Origin: Stichopus chloronotus
Taxonomy: Eukaryota; Echinodermata; Holothuroidea; Aspidochirotida; Stichopodidae
Length of the DNA: 64,000 nt
Direction of reading: 5' to 3'
NCBI GenBank assembly: GCA_021234535.1
Contig: CM037830.1
Coordinates: forward strand, 1,028,170-1,092,169
Made by a program: the position numbers and the translations under genes. Positions 1-13,782 of this stretch are shown in pieces (the stretch's first letter is position 1; each line of letters begins with the position of its first letter). Below the pieces are notes generated by a model that saw only the letters and a program-made list of their open reading frames with translations, ran no database searches and was not told the DNA's origin.

Positions 1-1127
1 GGATCTCGGTAACTGCAGTGGCAGAATAAAAAACAAAATAACTTAATATCTGAGGAAGAAATGTTGTCAGTTTTCAACGTTTTGAGTTACCGTTAACAGG
101 TTTTATGCATGGTATGTACGGGTAAAAGTCGCCAGGGTAAAAACAGCTTTTTACCGTTATTAGAAGGCTATACTTTTGATACAGAAAAATGTTCATCTTT
201 ATTTCTCTATGCCATTGGAAATATATACAACCGCCTCTTCTTTAAGCAATCTCAATTGGCTTACTAAGCTGCAGTGATAACTACATAAAGAAATTGTACC
301 AGAGAATAAGTCTCATTCTGAAAACCATATCTTTAACAGTATTTCCAAAATTCAATACTTACTACTTACCTCCATACTACGTTTGTCTGGTGTTATTTTG
401 GACCTAATTCATTTTTATTGACAAATAATCGACACTTTAGACGAAACGTTTTCAAGAGCCACAAACCTAATATTGATAACACAATGTATTACAAGTTTAC
501 TTTGTTTTCACATATCTGAGACTCGTTACATTGACTACATTAAAAGTCAAGACTGCACTTTGGTCTGTGGATTTCAAATAAAAGGTTTTTTTTCTGATAT
601 AGGGCAGATGGTCTAAAATGTATCTTTGAGATAAACCTGACACAGAGGTATTTACTATTGTTTCCTTCATTTTAGCATTAGTGTGTTTCAATCATTCAGC
701 GAGCGACTGTACTTACCCATTAAGTGCAGTTGCATTTGAAAGGAAACCATTCATTATCTGTGACAGACGCATTTTGTTTCTTCATTTATGGTGTTCATTT
801 CTTTTTTCATTATTATAAACTTTTAATGATCTTAAAATAATGTGCGTAACTAGTAGACTGCAGACCAGTCATATGACTTATTAGAATGACATCTAATTTT
901 CATGCCTATTTTTTCAGTTGTTACCTGTAATTACCAATTCAATGTGTGTTTACAAGTTCTCATCTATCGCTGTCCAAGTTCAAAACTGTTCCTTTTACTT
1001 TTTTCCTTATTCATTGTGAAATCACCATGAGAAAGAGCAGGCACTTTCATTCTTTTTGACATTACCGTGTGATCATTATTTCGTCATTGATCTCTGCATT
1101 ATGATAGAAAATTTGATTTCAACTTAC
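1..1127. other. Intron or 3' flank of the mosaic gene; no feature seen
   Basis: AT-rich sequence without a recognisable exon, domain or clear repeat. It follows the last recognised donor of the minus-strand gene, so it is most simply the next intron. Confidence 0.5.
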
Positions 1128-1247
1128 GAGTACAAGTTACATAATCTTCATCTTCTCCGTTGAAACAGTGATCGATGTTGTCACAAGTAGCAGATTCTGG
1201 TAAACATACTCCATTTCCGCAATCGAATTCCTCACCACAGTTAAATT
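1128..1247 (-). CDS. LDLa domain exon, fourth of four (last exon recognised in window)
   Basis: A 120-nt phase 1-1 exon; acceptor TATGTTATCAG, donor GTAAGT. Six-cysteine LDLa module: FNCGEEFDCGNGVCLPES, TCDNIDHCFNGEDED and VTC. It is a near copy of the LDLa exon at 13.7 kb. The strong donor and phase-1 end require at least one more exon, which would lie in the first 1.1 kb (none seen) or beyond the left edge. Confidence 0.9.
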
Positions 1248-1626
1248 CTGATAACATAGTGAGATTAAACCATTAGGAAAAGAAATCACACGATGTTCAC
1301 GTTATATCAATAGTGTACAAAAGCAAGTATGAACTTCTCCCAAATACGCTGTGGTTCAGAGGACTTTACTCTAAAATATCGGGTATATATTAGAGTGCTT
1401 AAAATGGTCCTTAAAATACCCAGTGAAAAAATATCAGTACATAGGAGACACTGATCGCTTCTTGGTGTAATATTCAAGAGTATTTACACGTGTACAATAG
1501 GCTTGCGAGTGATGAAATAAGTAAGACTACACTTTAGGAAATATTGCTTTGAGTTATTGAGAAATAAAAGATTTAATGGTTTTCGCCTTAACAAAACAGG
1601 TAATGTAAGCATTTTATTTTCCTTAC

Positions 1627-1974
1627 CAATGTCAGTTACGTTTACGGATTGTACTGTAGCATTAAAGCCTCGTCTGTTGGTGTAAGAATCACTGTCAAAT
1701 AAGAACCACAAGGAACTCCCAGATGACAAAACACTCAGTTGGTTCTCAGTCGGACCACCTGACCAGGTTAATAGAAGTTGATCATCAATTGTATCGCCGT
1801 TTCCGATTTTCACGATGTCGTCCCTTATTTCAGTTTCCAAGAAATGAAAGGTGATTAAAATTCGGTAACCTTCGGTGGTGTTGAACACCTTTTCAATGAG
1901 AGAGTTGCTTGGGTAATACGAGGGATAGTTTTTCGAAGTTAAAGAGTAGTTTGCTCCTGGAAGTAACAGGACAA
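1627..1974 (-). CDS. CUB domain exon, fourth of four (no cysteine)
   Basis: A 348-nt phase 1-1 exon; acceptor ACACTTCCTCCGCAG, donor GTAAGG. It encodes VLLLPGANYSLTSKNYPSYY, FNTTEGYRILITFHFLETE, DDIVKIGNGDTIDD, SSLWFLFDSDSYTNRRGF and TVQSVNVTDI. No cysteine. It is the apparent donor (or sister) of the near-identical 365-bp tract in the third CUB exon. Sequons NYS, NTT and NVT suggest glycosylation in the secretory pathway. Confidence 0.92.
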
Positions 1975-2279
1975 CTGCGGAGGAAGTGTGTTCGAAATTG
2001 AGGACTTAATTTTGGGTTAAATGTTTAAATTTAATGACATTCCGCATACATTGTCATGTTTATTTCTAATTTACCCCTGGAATGCATTCTTTGAACCTCT
2101 GTTTGGTTTTGGTACTGACTTTTGTCAATTTGTCAATCACTTTTGAAAATTGTGGTTACTTTTTGGTTTTAATGAAATCGCAATCTTTGTAATCATGCGG
2201 GTGTGTATGTGTGTGTACATATGACTGTGACGCCTAACTTGTGAACACGATATCGTAACAAGGAATCTTGTACAGATCT

Positions 2280-2990
2280 CATATTTAATATGTGGGTGAG
2301 TCGTATTGAGTGCAAGAAGCCAATTGTTTTTTAATGGACGTCAAAGGTCATTTGGCGTCAGTAGGGGTCAAGTAGTGAAACAATCGCGATATCCCAAGAA
2401 GGGGAATTTATACAGATCTCATATTTGGTATGTGGGTGTACCTTATTCAGGACAAAAAAAAAGCTTTTTGGTTTTGGTAGAGATCAATGGTCATTTGGGA
2501 TCAACAGGTGTCAAAATTAGAACACTTTGCAAACAAGGCATCTCAAGAAGGGAAAATTGGACGGATCTCATATTTAGTACGTGGGTGAGTCTTATTGAGT
2601 GCAAGAAGAACACTGCATCTCAGGAGGCTAAACTTGTACATAAATGTCATATTGATAAGTGGGTGTACCTTGCAAAGCGCAAGTAGCCTACTGTTTTGTT
2701 GGAGGTCAAAGTACAATTGGGGTCAACAGAGGTCAAATAGTGGAAACCTTGTAAACACAACATCTCAAGAAGTGAAGTTTGCACAGATCGTATTTTTAGT
2801 ATGGGTGTATGTTGAGCTTGTACAGATCTGAGTTTTGATATGTTGAAATATCTTATTGAGCGCAAGTAGCATATTGTTTTTGATGGAGGTCAAAGGTTAT
2901 TTGAGATCAACATGGATCAGGTGAAGACAACCTTGTAAACATATGTCAAGAGCTTGCGCAGGTTTGATATTTGGTATTTAGTGGAGCACT
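2280..2990. repeat. ~140-bp tandem repeats with AGGTCA half-sites
   Basis: About four to five degenerate units share phrases such as CAGATCTCATATTTAGTATG, GTGGGTGAGTCTTATTGAG and GGAGGTCAAAGG(T)CATTTGG. The same family, in the opposite orientation, occurs at 12.6-13.4, 15.5-15.8, 16.3-16.9 and 31.2-32.1 kb. It lies in the intron between the last LDLa/CUB exons. Several short open frames here are artefacts of the repeat. Confidence 0.75.
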
Positions 2991-4429
2991 AGAAAATATC
3001 TCTTATGAATGCCGTTGTACATCTTCAGATGGATACATACAGTTTACGTCATCAGCTTAGGTCATCCGATGTCATTGTTCATCTCAACTGGTGAGATGAT
3101 ACATTACTGTGGTATTACAATAACCAAGAATATTACACTTCTTCGCCTTATGCAATGTGTAAGATTCCATATTAAAACATGTTTTCGAAAGAATGATGTA
3201 TTCTCACCTTTTGTCACTGCTATCTGAATCATTTTATGGTTACGTTTGTTTGTGACTTGGGGTAGCCAATTCAATTTCCATGTTCAGTTCATGGACAGTA
3301 AAATGACTTGCACGAGAAACGGTTGTTTCGAATTGGGCCTTCTCACACTTTTGACATTTGCAGTGCTGATTATTCGACGAATGTCTTCATGTATGTAACG
3401 CCAAAGAGAACCTTATATTGTTTGAAGTTATATTGTTGTTTAAAATTACGTTATAATTAAGCTCAGGTTGCTGTTTAAGCTGTGTTGTTTAAACGTATGT
3501 TGTTGTTTTAACTAACGCTGATATTTTTTTTGTTATAATTATAGATTTATTATCGTATCTAAACCTTGTTTAATCGAGTGAGACTCTTTAAGCAGGAGCG
3601 CATCTTCTGCAAGGTTCTCGTGAAAATCATAGCAAAGTAGTGCAAAGACAAACAGGAGAATAAAATTTTGCCAGTCACACTTTTTAACAAAACAGGAACT
3701 GAAAAATTTAGACTATAGGGAAAAATGGCGAGACGGATACACAATCAAAGGAAAGATGAAACAAATAAAAAGTACAAAGAGTAGACTAAAAAGCCTAGCA
3801 CACATTTGAAACAATAGAAGATGTTAAATAAATACAAATGAAAAAGTAAAACATTATTCTAATGATGAAACATAAAAGATTGCATAAAGGATTACGTAAA
3901 AGACAGTTAAGATCAAAAGAAGAACTGGCACGGAGAGACTGGAGAAGAATGGAGAGGTGAACACTTTAAAAACTGAAAAGGTAAACAAATAAGAGGTAAG
4001 AAAAATAGACTGAAAAGGTAAACATCTTAAACAATACAGATAACTAAAAATAAATTCAAAAGACAAATAAACATTATTCTACAGATTAGATAATAACTTC
4101 AGAAAAAGACTTAAGGTTTCTTAAAGTGGGAGCTCTCCTAGTAGGTTGCGACAGATCATTGCATTATCCCCCCCCCCCCCTCTCTCTCTCGTATGATAAT
4201 ATATGTTATAAAGTATTTCAGTTTCATCCATGAACTATAATAGAGGGCACCTGTCTATGAGAACCTTTAAGCTATGGTTGTGAATGAAATTCATAAACAA
4301 TTCTTTCATGGTGAGTCCATGAAGTGATTTACAAATCATTTGAGCACGTTTTTCTCTTCTACGTTTCCAAAATGTTTTCAACCGAGAGTATTAAATCAGT
4401 CACAGGATCTTTAATTTAAAGACTTTTCA

Positions 4430-5461
4430 ATAACCTGTTAATTCTGTCAAAGTTTCCTGGGTACATGTGGACCATACCAGACAACAGTATTCAAGCACTG
4501 GCATTTTATAACCGTTGAAATGTAAAAATGTAAAAGAGGAATGTCAATTAACTGTTTGAGACACCTAAAGATAGCTATTCTTAAGCTACCGTTGTTACAT
4601 AATGTAGAACCTGACTATGTCACGTTAGCTTAGAGTCAACTCTTACCTATAGTAGTTTTTTTTTCATTTGTATATTTCCATTCATAAATACATTTAATGC
4701 ATTATCGGGGTAATTATTTTCAATATGTCTTTTGGATATAAGCATACACCTTTTCCTAATTAAATTGCCATTTTGTAATTATTACACAATTACTTACATT
4801 ATTAGAATCGACGTTGAATTTATGTAAGATTTCGTCAACGTTGGAACCGTATATGTGAAAAGATGTGCTATCGGTATACATGTCAGCAGAGCAGTCGGAT
4901 AAACGTACGTCGAGATTATTTATGTAGATAAGAATCAACAGAGGAACAAAAATGAAGAACACGTCTCATTACAGATACACCTTGTTGCCTGCCTGTTAAT
5001 TAGGCACCGACGTTGACTTGAAGCTGGAACCATCTGACTTTTTAAGTTATTCTTTCTTCTACAAGTTCAAATGCTTCCTTCAGATCGAAGACAATTGAGA
5101 CTACCAAGTACTTTTCATCCATTACTTTCATTCAACTGTCCGTAACTTTTAATTGGGCCGCTTCACAAGAATGAGTTGCCGAAAGCCGGATTCAGCGCTT
5201 GGAACAGCATATGCTGGGGCCTATGTTTCTCTATAACTATTCACGTGGGGCTTTATGCACGTGTTTTTCAAGTATTTTTTATGCAACTGGAAGGAATAGG
5301 AACACATTATTTCTCACAGACCTAATCAGACTCATGATATGAGTGAAGCTTTTCACATTACAGAGAGCACTTATTCTTAGAATGTGCGAACTAATTTCAT
5401 CAAAACCTGTTGCCCTCCCACTGTCAACTCTAATTTGACATTTAGAAACGAAATCCTCCAT
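4430..5461 (-). mobile_element. Decayed non-LTR retrotransposon (LINE) reverse transcriptase
   Basis: Minus-strand fragments, in order from high to low coordinate, match RT regions of Jockey/CR1-like LINEs. SGRATGFDEISSHILRI (5.4 kb) resembles the KATGPDGI block. IVFDLKEAFELVEE (about 5.08 kb) resembles motif A, DLxKAFDxVDH. PLLILIYINNLDV and YTDSTSFHIYGSNVDEI (4.9 kb) resemble GPLLFLIYINDL and the ADDT block, with the catalytic ADD changed. Around 4.45-4.6 kb IPLLHFYISTVIKC then VVWYGPHVPRKL resembles the thumb region. Frameshifts separate the pieces, and no complete ORF remains. It lies inside an intron in the same orientation as the host gene. Confidence 0.8.
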
Positions 5462-5879
5462 TACTTTGCAAATATTGAACTAAGCATTATTCTTACTTGA
5501 GTAGAGACATGTTTCAAAGTGGTTTAAACTACTAGTGGAGTTGGATAATCTTTTCGTGTACTTGCTAGACACAGAAATGAAAAGAAGAAACAGTTATAAA
5601 GGCATGGTTTGAAATGAAACAAAAATGGACAATGGAGCTGCAGTACACAGCACAACTGTGGCACATTATCTTACACTGCACAATAACTGCCTTGTAAGTC
5701 CTGTTGTGTTAATTATTGGGCCTGGGTTTACTAACAAACCATTTGCTTCACAATACCACACATTTCGTAAAACACAAAAAACGATAGATCTAATAGCTAG
5801 AATATCAACAGAAGGTTTGACAATTCCTTACGAGAAGTGACAAGTGCGTCAAAATCATAACAACACCAACTTGCAGTCT

Positions 5880-6400
5880 TAGGAGCAAAAAATTTCTCTC
5901 TCTTTATAACAAAAGTGATATACCTTGATTATTACATTCTCAAGTAAGTCTTTGCAAAATTGTGCATTAAATGCTCAAATATATCTCACGATATACTGGA
6001 AATACCAATTTTGGGGCAAAAATGGCTTTTCTTTAAAAAAAAAAAAAAAAATCAGCAAATGTGACTCAATCTACCATACACCCAATACATCTTGGACGTT
6101 TTGGCATCATGCACACCGTTGCAAAGTTTAAACTTAATCGTGCGTGTACTTTCAACTTAATTTGGAAAACCCATAATTTGGACAAGTGCGGACGCACACC
6201 CACACACTTCGGCACCGTTACATTTTTCTTTATACCACCCAACAGGATCCGACTGTACTCGTGGTAAATCCACCATGGAGTTCCCCTGGGGTGTCACTCA
6301 TCCACTCCAAGCGTTTATATGGCAACCGTTCTCCCATATGTGTACAGTTCAATACATTACTCCACCAGCCAAGTGACTACAATATTCTCATCTCAGTGCA
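5880..6400 (+). repeat. Dispersed repeat, copy of the 11.1-11.65 kb segment
   Basis: It shares long stretches with 11,100-11,650, including GACTCAAT...CCATACA, AATACATCTTGGAC, TTTATACCACCCAACAGGA and CCACCAGCCAAGTG, in the same orientation. There is an A17 tract in the middle (6,036-6,052). Probably a copy of an unclassified transposable element. Confidence 0.75.
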
Positions 6401-6449
6401 CTTTCAAAAACTAGGTTTTGAACCTATTTTCTTTTTTGACCTCGGATTA

Positions 6450-7949
<1,500 letters not shown>

Positions 7950-8885
7950 TACATACTAGATACTCCTAGGCTAGTATGGAGGCATGGAACTATTATTATG
8001 TTGGCAGCAACACAACAGACGCTATTAATTTATAAATTCATGGTCGCGTTTCCTCCCAACCCGTTGCAAACTTTATTACACTTCATTATCTCGTTACACA
8101 GCGCTACAACCAAAGAACCCTCATCAAGGAAAGTTTAAAACAGCAACTTAAGTTTAAACCACACAGTAAGCATTAACGAGAGTTTAAACAACAATGTAAG
8201 TTTAAGTAACAAGGTAAGTTTAAGCAACAACGCGTTCCATGGCGCTTCCTATTCATCTTGTTCTTAGTCAATGAACTAAATTACTAAGGTCTACAAAATC
8301 GCCAAAATTCTTGTTATATTATGGGCTGCTACTTGAGACATTTTGTCAACTTGTAATGCGTTCTACAAATCCCAGTTTTAAGCGCTTTTTAATTATTACG
8401 TTTTAGAGTAATATTGTTTATCTTCATTAATTTGGGTTGTATAGAAAAAAAATAGGAACAAATGCTTGACAAACCTTATTGGTCTATATGAAGCCTTGAT
8501 CATCAAATTTTGTAAAATAATGGATGAGAGGATATAAGAGTACATTATTTTATAACCCCTTGTATTTTTGTTGTTTCATTACCAAAACAAGATGACCAAT
8601 AGCAATTAAACTTCATGCTTAGAGCAAAGACAGGAGTGGTCTGAAAAGAATAGATTTTTCTTTTGTTCTGTTGCTGATATCATTAGTTTAGTCATAAGAC
8701 GAATTATACGCCTATCACTGTGAATCCATATTCAAATGAATGAACCATGATATGAACATTCAAACTACAACAGCATTTAGAACTGCTCCTGATGGAAGAT
8801 AACATTAGCATTCCGTATTGTTGTATCTAAAGTAAAATATTCGCTTATTTGTAATGGCAGCTTAGAAATTGTATAATAGACTTAC

Positions 8886-9008
8886 GAGTACAAGTTAAAT
8901 ATGCTTCGTCTTCACCATTAGGACAGTGATCGACACTATCACATACAGCGAATTCCGGTAGACACACTCCATTTCCGCAATCAAATTGATTATTGCCACA
9001 ACTTAATC
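8886..9008 (-). CDS. LDLa domain exon, third of four
   Basis: A 123-nt phase 1-1 exon; acceptor ATTACGTTTCAG, donor GTAAGT. LDLa module with six cysteines: LSCGNNQFDCGNGVCLPEF, then VCDSVDHCPNGEDEAYLTC. It is one codon longer than its neighbours and clearly more diverged than the second and fourth LDLa exons are from each other. As in those, His replaces the calcium-ligand Asp before the fifth cysteine. It is followed by a 6.9-kb intron. Confidence 0.9.
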
Positions 9009-9384
9009 CTGAAACGTAATAGAGAAGAAATCATTTTCTTAAAAGATTCGAAACAATAGCAAAACATGTCCCAAAAGTAAACAAACAAATAAAAATAAAC
9101 ATAAGTTGCTATGGATTTGTGCATCGGGCGATAAAGAATTATCGCCTCACTATCTTCTCGACTTTACAAAAAGGATCCACAACTGAAATAAAAACGATCA
9201 GCCCCAATAAAATATATGATAGGAATATGAAACATGAGCAACGAAACATTATGTGCAATGCGTATCAAATGGAGCGCTATTACAGTATTTTCTATGGACA
9301 TAAAGTAAAATCATGAATTTGATTTTTAATGAAATATACTTCAAACAATAGTGGCCTGGATCGAAATTTCTTTCACATTCTCAC

Positions 9385-9458
9385 CAACTTCACTTAAATT
9401 TACGGATTGTACAGTAGCATTAAAACCTCTAGAGTTGGCGTAAGAGTCACTATCAAAT
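9385..9458 (-). pseudogene. Ghost 3' fragment of a displaced CUB exon
   Basis: The 74 nt encode DSDSYANSRGFNATVQSVNL followed by SEV and a donor-like GTGAGA. This corresponds to the last roughly 24 residues of a CUB exon. It is more diverged from the third and fourth CUB exons than these are from each other. It has no acceptor: at 9,458/9,459 it abuts intron sequence copied from beside the fourth CUB exon. It is the leftover of the native exon after the duplication. Confidence 0.85.
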
Positions 9459-9541
9459 GTGCTTTGAGTTTTCGAGAAATAAAAGATTTAATGGTTTTCG
9501 CATTAACAAAACAGGTCATGTCAGCATTTTATTTTCCTTAC

Positions 9542-9889
9542 CAATGTCAGTTGCGTTTACGGATTGTACTGTAGCATTAAAGCCTCGTCTATTGGTGTAA
9601 GAATCACTGTCAAATAAGAACCACAAGGAACTCCCAGATGACAAAACACTCAGTTGGTTCTCAGTCGGACCACCTGACCAGGTTAATAGAAGTTGATCAT
9701 CAATTGTATCGCCGTTTCCGATTTTCACGATGTCGTCCCTTATTTCAGTTTCCAAGAAATGAAAGCTGATCAAAATTCGGTAACCTTCGGTGGTGTTGAA
9801 CACCTTTTCAATGAGAGAGTTGCTGGGATAATACGATGGGTAGTTGTTGGAAGTTAGAGAATACTCGGTTCCTGGGAACACCTCTACCA
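9542..9889 (-). CDS. CUB domain exon, third of four (chimeric, no cysteine)
   Basis: A 348-nt phase 1-1 exon; acceptor TTTTTCATTACTGCAG, donor GTAAGG. It encodes EVFPGTEYSLTSNNYPSYYP, FNTTEGYRILISFHFLETE, DDIVKIGNGDTIDD, SLWFLFDSDSYTNRRGFNA and TVQSVNATDI. No cysteine. The last roughly 95 codons and 82 bp of the adjoining intron are almost identical to the fourth CUB exon, while the first roughly 20 codons are clearly diverged. An orphan fragment of an older CUB exon lies just downstream (9,385-9,458). The exon is therefore a recent chimera that keeps an open frame and good splice sites. Confidence 0.92.
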
Positions 9890-10661
9890 CTGCAGTAATG
9901 AAAAAGAATAAGAATGTAAAAGTTTTATTGAGAATATTTGTATCTTGTCACTGATGTCAATAATATTTCATACTTTGCCTGCAAGGCTGTCTTAAAACAT
10001 GTATTACATCGCAGTGCTAGGCTAATGTTGGAAGAAAACAAGAGGGCAATCCACAGAGTTGCGTGTCTCATCGCCAACATGCACTGACTTCAACAAAGGG
10101 CCTGCACATAGGGATTTGTAATAGTTTACTGCAACCATACGTCAGAGAGACCTAGTTACGGGCACTGATTGTAAATGAGAGCTAAATATTCTTAAAACAT
10201 AAAATGATGGTCAGCGGAAGAAGAAAATGAAACAGAAAATGATAATATTGATATCTACTGTAAGGTAGCAAGTTTAAGCTATCGCTTGGTGCCACTACTC
10301 AGGCTGATGTAATGATAACAACAACAGTTTAAAAGTATATGTGCGTACTACGCTAAATAACACAATTATAACATTGGGTTATTCCATATAGGTTAGGTTT
10401 AGTGGCTACAGTTGGGGGCAGGATACAAGAGCATCCCTATATGGGTTATTTGAACATTAGTCTCCTATTTACCTGTGCAGGAGCTGGTTCTGCTAAAAGT
10501 ATTGTTTGACTTAAAAATAACGTTTTCATAATTGACAGGAATGCTTAAAGACATTACCCACAGGGGCCAGTTCTGCTAAAGTTACAGTAAAAGGTGGTGT
10601 CTGTTGACCCGGATGCCGGCTCTATTTATTTTTTACCAAACAATCATACAATTTCACCACT

Positions 10662-11650
10662 TTACCATAACAGTGATACACTGTATCTTCATTAACGTGT
10701 TCATAGGAACGACCTTGTAAAATTTTCCGTATAATGCTGAATTAGCTCTCAAGATATGGTGGAAATACAAATTTTGAGGCTTAATTGACTTTCTCAAATA
10801 GCAGCACTGAGATTTCCTTGGACTTACCGTTACATTAATATTATGTTGAACAATGTGTTCTCAGATAAGTCCTTACAAAGCTTTAAGTCGATTAGTCTAA
10901 TAGTTCTTAAGATATGCTGCAAATACAAAATTTGTCACAAAATTGGATTTATTTTCCTACAAAATCAGCAAATTTTACTGGATTTACCATTACAGTAATA
11001 AAATTTTGAACAATATGTTCTCAGGTAAGTCCTTGCAAAGCTTTAAGTCAATTGATCTGATAGTTCTTATGATATGGTAGAAATATAAATTTTGGGGCAA
11101 TATTGACTTTTTTCTCAATAATCAGCAAATTTCGCTCTCTTTACTATAAACGTGATGTACCTTGAGTATAACCTTCTCAGATAAGTTCAGAAATTTGCAT
11201 TAAATGCTCACATACTTCTCACGATATGCTTGAAATACCAATGTTGGCTATACAATTGACTTTTTAAATAAAAAAATTGACTCAATTAACCATACAACTA
11301 ATACATCTTGGACATATTGGCATCACGCACAACCTAACCAAGTTTAAACTAAATCGCTCATATACGTTTCAATGTATTCTGGAAAAAACACAATTTGGAC
11401 AGGTGCGGACGCACACACACACACGAGCACGCACGCGCAAACATATTTGCACTGACAAGGTTTCATTTATACCACCCAACAGGACCAACCCGTACCCACG
11501 GTCACTCTACCATGGGGTACCCCTGGGGTGTCGCTACTCATCCACTCCATGTTTTTCCATGGCAACCGTTCTCCCATGGATGCACAGTGCAATATACAGC
11601 TCCACCAGCCAAGTGGCTACAATATCTCATCTTAGCCCCTATAGGGCGAT
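10662..11650 (+). repeat. Tandem array of ~155-bp units, followed by unique tail
   Basis: At least four units begin near 10,662, 10,826, 10,985 and 11,142. Each starts TTACC/TTACT and carries TGTTCTCAGATAAGTCC, AAGCTTTAAGTC, GATATGGTAGAAATA and ATCAGCAAATTT-like blocks. The last unit runs into a tail (11,280-11,650) shared with 6,060-6,400. It lies in the intron between the LDLa at 13.7 kb and the CUB at 9.7 kb. Confidence 0.75.
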
Positions 11651-12600
11651 GAGATAATAATACTTAGTCATCAAGTCAAACATATTTGTAGTTTTCCTTA
11701 CAAAATTTCATTATATTTTCCCTGTAATTTTTCCTCCGCAATGTGTGGTATCTCCTCAGATTCAGTTGGAACTTTTCCATTCATTAAAAGCTGCTCAGTA
11801 CATTGAGCAATTATATATAAGGTACTCCTTGAGTAACACATTTAAGTGGAGTCATGTACATTCGTCTGCATGTTAATTGTCAGGAAGAGTCTTGAAATTA
11901 CTCAGAAACCAAAACTGAATTGTGACCTTTTAGTATGAAGAAGAAAGCAAAGAAATTTGCATATGTATATAACAAATTGGAATTATCAGGAATCATCCAC
12001 ATGACAACTATGAGATTCCTTAGAGTAATTCTATTCGAGAAATCATGGTAAAGTAGTTGCCAGTCAGACATATTTCCAGACATATATATATTGCCAGACA
12101 TATTTCAACACAAAATGACCATTAACCTCCTGCTCAAATGATATGGATCGACCTAACCTACATGGATATCATGCGAAATACCTGCTAAATGTGAACAAGA
12201 TATGAACAATTCACAGGCTAAGTGTTCGATCCCTCACGGTCATCCTTAATGTATCATCATTACAAGGTTACAGCCTTTTGCAATGACAAATGATCCTTGA
12301 CCTCACAAAATGAAACGAGGTTCCGATGAATTTAAAACATCCGAAGAAAATCACATCCCGTTTGGAATGAGTGATTACCAGCAATGGTTTCTTTAATCTA
12401 CATTTCCTGCACCACGATTGTATGGCAAATGCAAGTCTTTGTACTGTAGCGATAGCGTTTAGCTCCTATTGAACTCAGATGGCCTCTCACCTCATCCAAA
12501 AGCAATGGTTGATCTAGCCGAAAGGACAATTTCACATCCTCATGAAGAAAACTATCCATACTTATCGAGAGACATCATGTTTAGAAGATTTTCATTTTGC
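11651..12600. other. Intron sequence, no gene seen
   Basis: No domain, splice-bounded exon or obvious repeat was recognised. Confidence 0.45.
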
Positions 12601-13430
12601 AGTTTTGGCACACACGTGATGCCACTTGACCTCCACTACAAGTAAGAGGATTAGCTCCTAGTCTACTTAATATGGCCTCCTATATTGAGACATCGTAATC
12701 AAGAGATTTTCAGTGTTTCACCTTTGACCTACAAAGAAGTCTGTCAACTTCATATGGACCACCTACGTGCTACGTTTGATACCAAATTTTTGAGGGTTTG
12801 ACCTCTAGCGACCTCAGGTGACCTTCCCCCCAAATTATAAGGATAATTAAGTCAATATGCACTAACTGCATACCATGTGTCAGAATTATCACTGTTACCA
12901 TTTTCCAGTTCTCAAAAACAATAGGATTTTTCCTCGCAATGTGGCCAACCCACGCATCACTTATGAAAGCATACATTATTACATGAGATGTTGAGTGCAC
13001 AAGCTTTTACGTGTTTAACATCTAGTGACCTCACATGACCGTGACCTCCAGCCAAAGCAATAGAGTCTATCCTCTCGATATGGCAATTTACATATCACGT
13101 ATGACAAGTATCCAACATTCCCAACGAATATTGAGTGCACATGGTTTTAAGTATTTGAACTCTGGTGACCCCAGATGTACTTTGACCTCTAGAAAATTTT
13201 CATTTCCTATATATAGCCAACCCGCATATATAACAAGCATCCATCATTTCTACCTTGAGATATTTTGTGCACAATGTTTGAAGTGTATAATTTCTGGTGA
13301 CCCCAGATGACCTTTGACCCCCACAAAAACAGTCGGATTCGTCCTCTCAATATGGTCAACTTACATACCAAGTATCACAAGTATCCATCGTCCCTATCTT
13401 GAGATACTGTGTACAAGCTAATTGTCATAA
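12600..13430. repeat. ~130-145-bp repeats with TGACCTTTGACC direct repeats
   Basis: Degenerate units with CAACTTACATACCAAGTAT, TACCTTGAGATATTTTGTGC and GGTGACCCCAGATGACC. A perfect TGACCTTTGACC lies at 13,308-13,319. Same family as 2.3-3.0 kb but in the opposite orientation. Confidence 0.75.
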
Positions 13431-13662
13431 ACACACCAACATGAATACACGCCATCAAGCCAGCCATGGTTTCTGTCTTCATCGAGAAACAGTCATTTAA
13501 ACATTCCAATAACATGTAACGTTGTTTGAAAGAGTTCATATTACATGAATTTGATAAATCATAAAAAGTATAAACATCATCGACTAGGCGATTGACGAGC
13601 CAGTAACGTATCGTATAGGTAATCCTTCAGATTACATTCACAATGTGCAATATTGTACTTAC

Positions 13663-13782
13663 GAGTACAAGTCAGATATGCTTCATCTTCTCCGTTATAA
13701 CAGTGATCGATGTTGTCACAAAAAGCAGATTCTGGTAAACATACTCCATTTCCGCAATCGAATTCCTCACCACAGTTAAATT
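13663..13782 (-). CDS. LDLa domain exon, second of four
   Basis: A 120-nt phase 1-1 exon; acceptor ATGTCACTAG, donor GTAAGT. Six-cysteine LDLa module: FNCGEEFDCGNGVCLPES, then FCDNIDHCYNGEDEAY and LTC. By eye it differs from the fourth LDLa exon (1,128-1,247) at about eight of 120 bases, so the two are recent duplicates. The residue before the fifth cysteine is His rather than the Asp that helps bind calcium in LDLR repeats. Confidence 0.9.

Noticed and set aside
11277..11657. 126- and 85-codon plus-strand frames
   Set aside because: They lie in a dispersed repeat whose other copy at 6.1 kb has different frames; CACA-rich coding artefact.
12226..12237. GTTCGATCCCTC as a tRNA B box
   Set aside because: No matching A box or cloverleaf could be drawn around it.
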